This document shows positions 58,597 to 64,000 of a stretch of 64,000 nt of DNA, in pieces (the first letter of the stretch is position 1; each line of letters opens with the position of its first letter). This stretch comes from Dyadobacter soli (GTDB lineage Bacteria; Bacteroidota; Bacteroidia; Cytophagales; Spirosomataceae): NCBI RefSeq assembly GCF_900101885.1, contig NZ_FNAN01000025.1:1-64000 (forward strand), read 5' to 3'. A model generated the notes under the pieces. That model saw only the letters and a list, made by a program, of their open reading frames with translations. It was not told the origin of the DNA and did no database searches. The translations under genes were made by a program, and so were the position numbers.

Positions 58597-59697
58597 ATGA
58601 AGCCTTACGAATCGTATACCATTGAAGATTTTCTGGAAGATGAGAGCTTCCGGAAATGGGTGCAGGGCCAGGGCACGCAGGAAATTTTCTGGCTGTCTTT
58701 CCTGGAAAAATATCCCCACCAGCGCGACGCGTTCCGGCAGGCGGAGGCGCTCGTGCGTGCGGCGAATGTAGCGGAGGAATGGATACCCGAAAAGGAAATT
58801 CGTGCTGAGGTAGAGCGATTTATCGAGCAGGTAGCCGGTGCAGCGCCGCATTTGCAGATCGGTTTCTCAGATGATGACGAAGAGCCGGAAGTGCGCAGTG
58901 GTTTCTGGAAAAGATGGCTGATCGCCGCCGCCGCTGTGCTCGTACTGGGCGCGGGAATTGGCTGGTATTATTATCAGAACAATGACCTGGAACCAAGGAT
59001 TGCAACAGCCGATACCAGCCCGCCCAACTTGGTTACCACGAGAAACGATAGTGACAAACCATTGAAAATCACATTGTCAGACGGGTCCGAGGTGACGCTA
59101 AGCGAACAAAGCAGTTTGAGATACCCCTCGGAATTTGAAGACGGCGCGCGAGTCGTATACTTAACCGGCGAAGCGATTTTTTCGGTAAAAAAACAAGGTC
59201 AGACTTTCATGGTGCATACCGGCAAAGTGGTGACCAAAGTGCTCGGTACGCGCTTCGTGGTGAGCGCATTCGACGAGGACCGGAACATTACCGTGCAGGT
59301 GCAAACGGGCAAGGTGTCGGTATATGTGGATAAGCCTTCGGAAAACGAAGTCAAAGGGCTCATTATCACGGCTAACCAAGCCGCGGTGTTTGAAAAAAGC
59401 GCCAACCAGCTTTCCAAAACGGTCGTCGAGAACCCCGAGAAGCTGCCGGATAATCCGGTTGAAAGTATTTTGAAATACGATGAAGTACCGCTGCCGGTCA
59501 TATTGAGGGATATTGAAAAATCGTATGGTATCCCCGTTCAGTTCGACGCCGACAGCTTTTGGACCTGCAAAATTACGGTGGCTTTCTCCGACGAAAGCAT
59601 GTATGACAAACTGAGCATTCTCTGCAAAACGGTTTCGGCCGGCTACGAGATCGTCGACGGACAGATCGTCGTCAGCGGCCAGGGTTGCAGTAAATGA
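58597..59697 (+). CDS. FecR-family anti-sigma factor
   Basis: This 366-residue inner-membrane protein has a cytoplasmic N-terminus (1-105, with a RDAFRQAEALV helix), one membrane helix (about 107-125), and a periplasmic FecR domain (about 145-245; ITLSDGSEVTLSEQSSLRYP, VYLTGEAIFSVKKQ, LGTRFVVSAF). It ends in a DUF4974-type domain (about 290-360). It should hold the upstream sigma factor inactive until the SusC-like receptor, through its STN domain, contacts the periplasmic part. It starts 53 bp after the sigma gene. Confidence 0.93.
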   Translation: MKPYESYTIEDFLEDESFRKWVQGQGTQEIFWLSFLEKYPHQRDAFRQAEALVRAANVAEEWIPEKEIRAEVERFIEQVAGAAPHLQIGFSDDDEEPEVRSGFWKRWLIAAAAVLVLGAGIGWYYYQNNDLEPRIATADTSPPNLVTTRNDSDKPLKITLSDGSEVTLSEQSSLRYPSEFEDGARVVYLTGEAIFSVKKQGQTFMVHTGKVVTKVLGTRFVVSAFDEDRNITVQVQTGKVSVYVDKPSENEVKGLIITANQAAVFEKSANQLSKTVVENPEKLPDNPVESILKYDEVPLPVILRDIEKSYGIPVQFDADSFWTCKITVAFSDESMYDKLSILCKTVSAGYEIVDGQIVVSGQGCSK

Positions 59698-59699
59698 AA

Positions 59700-59722
59700 A
59701 TGGCAGTGCGGAACACTGCCAT
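59700..59722. terminator. Hairpin between fecR and susC
   Basis: ATGGCAGTG at 59700-59708 pairs perfectly with CACTGCCAT at 59714-59722 around a 5-base loop, 3 bp after the FecR stop. There is no T run, so it may lower read-through or protect the mRNA end between the regulatory and import genes. Confidence 0.5.
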
Positions 59723-59816
59723 CAAGGTCGGATCACGAGCGGCCACTCGCCAAAGTTACACGCTCGGTATCTGCAAGTTCCCGGTTAAAAGAACCCTTTA
59801 AACCCTGTCCAAAAGT

Positions 59817-62800
59817 ATGAAAAAACGCATTACCAGAAAATTCTGGCTGAAACTTATGAGGTTTTCGATCACACAGAGTTTGGTCATGGCGTTGCTCGCC
59901 GGCGTAGCGTATGCGCACACGAGCACTGCGCAGGAGTACCTGAACCGGCGACTGACGGTCCAGGCGGAGAACCGTGAAATCAAACGGGTGCTGGCGCATA
60001 TCGAGAAGGAAACGGACGTGCAATTTGTGTACAGCTCCAATGTCCTCGAAGCGTCGAAGAAAGTGTCGATTAAAGCGGTGAATACGACGTTGGAGGAAGT
60101 GCTTTTGAAATTATTGAAACCCCTGAAAATCAAATATGAATTGTCGGGAAAGAAAATCATCCTTTCTTCCGGCGAATGGCCGGGTATGGATAACGGCTTT
60201 GTGCTTCCCGACGGTAATTCCCTGCAACTGGCACCCAAAAAGAACCTCACCGGCAAGGTAACCGACGAGAAGGGTGTTGCATTGCCGGGCGTGAATATCA
60301 TCGTAAAAGGTACCCAGCGCGGGACAACGACCAATGCGGAAGGCGCTTTTCAAATAGATGTGCAGGAAGGCGACGCTGCGTTGCTGTTCAGCTTTGTGGG
60401 GTACCAGTCCAAAGAGGTGATTTTGGGAAACCAGACGAGCCTGGTGGTTTCGCTCATGCCCGAAAGCAAAGCGCTGGAAGAGGTGGTTGTAACTGCATTA
60501 GGTATTAAAAAAGCGGCCAAAAGTCTCGGTTATGCTACGGCCACCGTGCCTACCGAGGAAATGACGGTGAACCGCACGGCTAATTTCATGAATGCATTGC
60601 AGGGTAAAATGGCGGGTGTGAACATTACTTCATTAGGCTCCGGGCCGGCCGGGACGAGCAAGATCCGGATTCGCGGCCAGTCATCATTTGGCGGCAACAA
60701 CTCACCATTGATCGTCGTGAACGGCGTACCGATCGATAACAGCAACTTCGGCGCACGCGGCGACGCCGCCGACAAGGGTTCGAACCGCACTTCCGACAGC
60801 GGCGATGGCCTGAGCAGCATTAACCCCGACAATATCGAATCGATGACCGTGTTGAAAGGTGCCGCCGCATCCGCATTGTACGGCTCTCGTGCGAAGGACG
60901 GGGTGATTATGATTACCACCAAAACCCGAGGCGCGGGCATTGGGATCGGCATCGAGTTCAACTCCAATTTCACGACTGAAACGCCCCTCGACTACACCGA
61001 TTACCAGTACGAATATGGCCAGGGAGAAAACGGTCAGCGGCCCACGACGCCCAATCCGACATCGGGCCAATGGAGTTTCGGCGAAAAGTTTCAGCCGGGC
61101 ATGACGCAGGTCCTTTTCGATGGCGTGGAAGTGCCTTATGTGCCCCAACGGCATCAGATCACCGATTATTACCGCAAAGGCAACACATTCACCAACACCA
61201 TCACATTGTCGTCGGGTGGGGAATTCGGTGGTTTCAGCCTGTCGCTTTCTAATCTGGACAACAAAACCATTTTGCCGGGCTCGGGGTATCACCGCAAGAC
61301 GGTTAACCTCGGTTTTACCCAAACCATGGCTAAAAAGCTGACCGTTTCGGGTAATATCAACTATTCCAACGAGGACCGTAAAAATCCGCCCAACATCGCC
61401 GAGCAGGATTACAGCCCGGTGGTGCTTTACAACATGGCCAATTCGATGCCGCTGGACCTGCTCGAAAAGTACGCGACCGACGCGAACGGCAACGAGTATG
61501 TGTGGTCGCGTTTCACGAACCGTACCAATCCCTATTTCGCATTGAAACGCTTTGAAAACGTCGAAAAAGACCGCGTTTTTGGTAACCTTTCGGTGCGGTA
61601 CAGCTTCACCGACTGGCTTTACGCGCAGGTGCGGGTGGGGCAGGATTACTACTCGCGCGAGCAGGATTACAACCTGCCCACCGGTAGCCAGCGACAAGCG
61701 GCTGCACCTCAGGGATTTGTGAATGGTCAATATGTGCAGGATACGCGTTCAGTTCGCGAGCTGAATACCGATTTTCTGATCTCGGCTAACAAAACATTCG
61801 GTCGCATTGGGTTGAATATCAATGCGGGAGGCAACCAGATGTACCGTAAACTGAGCCGTCACAATGTGTTCGTGCAGGATTTTTACGTCCGCGACCTCTA
61901 CACGATCGGGAATGGCCGGCAGCGCGACGCGACTTACGAAATCTCCAAAAGGCAGGTCAACTCGCTGTACGGTGCCGCCGAAGTTTCCTACAACGACTTC
62001 CTTTTCCTGAACGGTACCATCCGTAACGACTGGTTTTCAACGCTTTCGCCTGCCAACCGGAGCATTATATATCCTTCGGTAACAGCCAGTTTCGTATTCT
62101 CACAGGCATTTACAGCTTCGCTGCCGTCGTGGATTTCGTTCGGTAAAGTGCGCGTGGCCTATGCAGAGGTGGGTAGCGACACGGACGTTCAACCTTATGC
62201 GAACAATTTGTTTTACAACATTAACCCGCAACAATTTCCCAACCCGAACGGTGCAGGCCAGCCGATGGCGACTATCAATGGCTCCACCGTGCCCAATGCC
62301 GACCTCCGGCCCATGCGGGTTTCGGAAAAGGAAGTGGGTTTGGAGTTGAAATTGTTTGAAAACAGGCTGGGGCTTGATTTTACCTATTACGATAAACTCT
62401 CCTCCGACCAAATCCTGCAAGCGCAGACTTCCGACGCCTCGGGTTACCTCACCCAGCTCATCAATGTAGGTAAAGGGCGCAACCGCGGGCTCGAAATGAT
62501 GGTGAATGTGGCGCCCTATCAGACCAAAAACTTCGTCTGGAACCTGAATGTCAATGCGGCCTACAATGTCACCAAAACCCTCGACCTGGGCGGTAATGTG
62601 AGCGACGCGATGATCACCGTCGGTACCGGCGACTTCACCGGCGAGCTCCGGCAAGTGGTAGGGAAGTCGATGGGCCAGCTTTACGGCTTCGGCTACCTTC
62701 GCGACGACCAGGGCCGGCAGGTTTTCGATGCGGGAAACGGTCGCCCGTTGCGTACGCCTACGCAAATCGCGTTCGGGAGCGCATTGCCGAAGTGGGTAGG

Positions 62801-63314
62801 GGGCATTACCAATAGTTTTAACTACAAAAACTTCTCCGCATCGGTGCTCATCGATTTCAAACTCGGGCATAAGATGATCTCCGGTACCAACCACAATGCC
62901 TGGCGGCACGGCTTGCTGAAAGAGACGCTGCCTGGGCGCGAGGCAGGCTTTGTTATCGGTGATGGGGTGAATCCCAATGGGGAGGTGAATCAAACGAAAT
63001 CGGTGGTGCAGGCTTATTATGAGACCGTTCGCTCGCAGAATATTGCCGAGCAGTTTGTCTATAATGCGGGTTTATGGCAGTTGCGGCAGATCACCATCGG
63101 CTACGATTTCGCGCGGTTTTTGCCTAAAAACATCCCGTTCATCAAAGGTGCGCGGCTGAGCATTGTCTCGAACAACGTCGCGGTCCTCAAAAAATGGGTA
63201 CCGACAATCCATCCCGACCAGTTCGGGTTTCCGTCCGACAACCTCATCGGGCTGGAAGCGACCGGCTTGCCCATTACCCGCAGCACGGGTTTCAATCTTA
63301 ATCTGAAATTCTAA
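59817..63314 (+). CDS. SusC/RagA-type TonB-dependent outer-membrane receptor with STN domain
   Basis: This 1165-residue receptor has a signal peptide (1-39). Then come an STN signalling domain (about 45-115, ending KIKYELSGKKIILS), a carboxypeptidase-like regulatory domain (about 142-225, LTGKVTDEKGVALPGVNI), and the SusC plug with EEVVVTALGIKKAAKSLGYA and NALQGKMAGVNI. A 22-strand barrel ends TGFNLNLKF. With SusD it imports a nutrient (glycan, peptide or other) across the outer membrane; no degradative enzymes are visible within the window to tell which. The STN domain couples to the FecR/FecI genes upstream. Confidence 0.95.
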   Translation: MKKRITRKFWLKLMRFSITQSLVMALLAGVAYAHTSTAQEYLNRRLTVQAENREIKRVLAHIEKETDVQFVYSSNVLEASKKVSIKAVNTTLEEVLLKLLKPLKIKYELSGKKIILSSGEWPGMDNGFVLPDGNSLQLAPKKNLTGKVTDEKGVALPGVNIIVKGTQRGTTTNAEGAFQIDVQEGDAALLFSFVGYQSKEVILGNQTSLVVSLMPESKALEEVVVTALGIKKAAKSLGYATATVPTEEMTVNRTANFMNALQGKMAGVNITSLGSGPAGTSKIRIRGQSSFGGNNSPLIVVNGVPIDNSNFGARGDAADKGSNRTSDSGDGLSSINPDNIESMTVLKGAAASALYGSRAKDGVIMITTKTRGAGIGIGIEFNSNFTTETPLDYTDYQYEYGQGENGQRPTTPNPTSGQWSFGEKFQPGMTQVLFDGVEVPYVPQRHQITDYYRKGNTFTNTITLSSGGEFGGFSLSLSNLDNKTILPGSGYHRKTVNLGFTQTMAKKLTVSGNINYSNEDRKNPPNIAEQDYSPVVLYNMANSMPLDLLEKYATDANGNEYVWSRFTNRTNPYFALKRFENVEKDRVFGNLSVRYSFTDWLYAQVRVGQDYYSREQDYNLPTGSQRQAAAPQGFVNGQYVQDTRSVRELNTDFLISANKTFGRIGLNINAGGNQMYRKLSRHNVFVQDFYVRDLYTIGNGRQRDATYEISKRQVNSLYGAAEVSYNDFLFLNGTIRNDWFSTLSPANRSIIYPSVTASFVFSQAFTASLPSWISFGKVRVAYAEVGSDTDVQPYANNLFYNINPQQFPNPNGAGQPMATINGSTVPNADLRPMRVSEKEVGLELKLFENRLGLDFTYYDKLSSDQILQAQTSDASGYLTQLINVGKGRNRGLEMMVNVAPYQTKNFVWNLNVNAAYNVTKTLDLGGNVSDAMITVGTGDFTGELRQVVGKSMGQLYGFGYLRDDQGRQVFDAGNGRPLRTPTQIAFGSALPKWVGGITNSFNYKNFSASVLIDFKLGHKMISGTNHNAWRHGLLKETLPGREAGFVIGDGVNPNGEVNQTKSVVQAYYETVRSQNIAEQFVYNAGLWQLRQITIGYDFARFLPKNIPFIKGARLSIVSNNVAVLKKWVPTIHPDQFGFPSDNLIGLEATGLPITRSTGFNLNLKF

Positions 63315-63324
63315 GCCATTGATT

Positions 63325-64000
63325 ATGAAAAAGATCCTGCAAATATTAATCAGCGGCTTATGCATTTCGGTAATGCAAGCCTGCGACAGTGGTTTTGATA
63401 AAATGAATATCAACCCCATCGCCCTCACCGCCGTAAATCCCGCTTACCAGCTCAATACCACCATCGTGAACAGCGCGCCGGTTTATGGTAATCTGAGCTA
63501 CGAGACGACGATCGTCAAGCAGATGATTACGCCATTCAGCGGGCAGGGATCGGCGGCGAATTTTAACCAGGATAACCGGGGCGTAACGTCGGGTAACTGG
63601 AATACCTATTACCGGAGCATTATCAAGGAACTGGCCGACGTGGTTGCGAAAACGAAGGATGATCCCGCCCGCACGAACCTGTACAATATGGCACGCATCT
63701 GGAAATCCTACGCATTTATGGTGCTGAGCGATACCTACGGCAATATTCCCTACACCGAGGCCGGTTCGGGCTTTCTGGCGGGCATTACCACACCCGCTTA
63801 CGACAACCAGGAGGCCATTTATAACGACATTCTCACAGAGTTGGACGCGGCTTCCAATGCATTGGACGCTTCCAAAGCCGCTGTTTCGAGCGATGTACTT
63901 TATGGTGGTGATGTATTGAAATGGAAGAAACTGGGTAATTCGCTGTTGCTGCGTGCGGCCATGCGGCTTTCGAAAATCAACCCGGCCAAGGCTGCGGAAT
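63325..64000 (+). CDS. SusD/RagB-type nutrient-binding lipoprotein (partial, runs off window)
   Basis: The frame opens at ATG 63325, 10 bp after the SusC stop, with a lipoprotein signal (ISVMQAC, Cys near residue 20) and runs to the window end without a stop (225 residues visible). The segments NLYNMARIWKSYAFMVLSDTYGNIPYTEA and LKWKKLGNSLLLRAAMRLSK are typical of the SusD-like group of nutrient-binding lipoproteins, which cap the SusC channel and bind the substrate. The C-terminal half lies outside the window. Confidence 0.93.
   Translation, partial: MKKILQILISGLCISVMQACDSGFDKMNINPIALTAVNPAYQLNTTIVNSAPVYGNLSYETTIVKQMITPFSGQGSAANFNQDNRGVTSGNWNTYYRSIIKELADVVAKTKDDPARTNLYNMARIWKSYAFMVLSDTYGNIPYTEAGSGFLAGITTPAYDNQEAIYNDILTELDAASNALDASKAAVSSDVLYGGDVLKWKKLGNSLLLRAAMRLSKINPAKAAE

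Noticed and set aside
60702..61730. Antisense frame (342 residues) opposite susC
   Set aside because: SusC coding is unambiguous here; the reverse frame is compositional.

Overview
The window reads as chromosome of a Bacteroidota bacterium, most likely order Cytophagales and Dyadobacter-like (inference from gene content, about 50% GC, and Bacteroidota-type promoters). The evidence is a SusC/SusD pair behind a FecI/FecR switch, type IX secretion (T9SS) C-terminal sorting domains, sensor kinases with ligand-binding beta-propellers, many lipoproteins, and repeated matches to the Bacteroidota -7 box TAnnTTTG in place of an E. coli -10 box. No rRNA, tRNA or CRISPR was found, and no stretch over 300 bp lacks a gene or gene remnant.

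Layout. 1-640: right end of an IS3-family element abutting an AraC regulator that has lost its 5' part. 0.7-7.4 kb: small-molecule and DNA-repair genes (VOC protein, AlkD-like protein, Ada, MFS exporter, reductase, AraC regulator, NAD(P)-binding protein, small hydrolase). 7.4-37.4 kb: a sensory and secretion island with three propeller histidine kinase/NarL-type response regulator pairs. They are interleaved with three T9SS cargo proteins (one with about 14 DUF5650-like repeats, one with 21 FG-GAP repeats, one with duplicated NW-type modules), an outer-membrane protein, a membrane-tethered winged-helix regulator facing a BNR-repeat protein, and an orphan LytTR regulator. 37.5-42.2 kb: lipoprotein, serine hydrolase, small barrel protein, S41 peptidase, and a frameshifted lipoprotein gene. 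42.3-45.8 kb: a four-gene MbnP/MbnH-type metal cluster. 45.8-57.8 kb: membrane proteins, two uracil/mismatch glycosylases, an AraC-MFS-acetolactate synthase group, an aldo/keto reductase behind tandem operator-like repeats, a three-gene operon ending in tcdA, a GNAT-like protein with a 48-residue partner, and an HxlR regulator. 57.9-64 kb: FecI sigma, FecR, SusC and a SusD cut by the window end.

The most striking observation is regulatory. Four short inverted repeats, each with a 4-base centre, lie 37.5-38.5 bp upstream of the last G of a -7-like box. They precede the DUF5650-like cargo gene, the FG-GAP cargo operon, and two of the response regulator genes; two overlap the 3' end of the kinase gene. 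Two of the four (29036-29057 and 29774-29795) are near copies. This suggests that each propeller kinase/regulator pair controls itself and its neighbouring secreted protein through a fixed-geometry activator site. The MbnP/MbnH cluster, with a Cys-rich membrane protein and a barrel carrying an N-terminal CxxCxC, is the best candidate for an under-described biochemical system.
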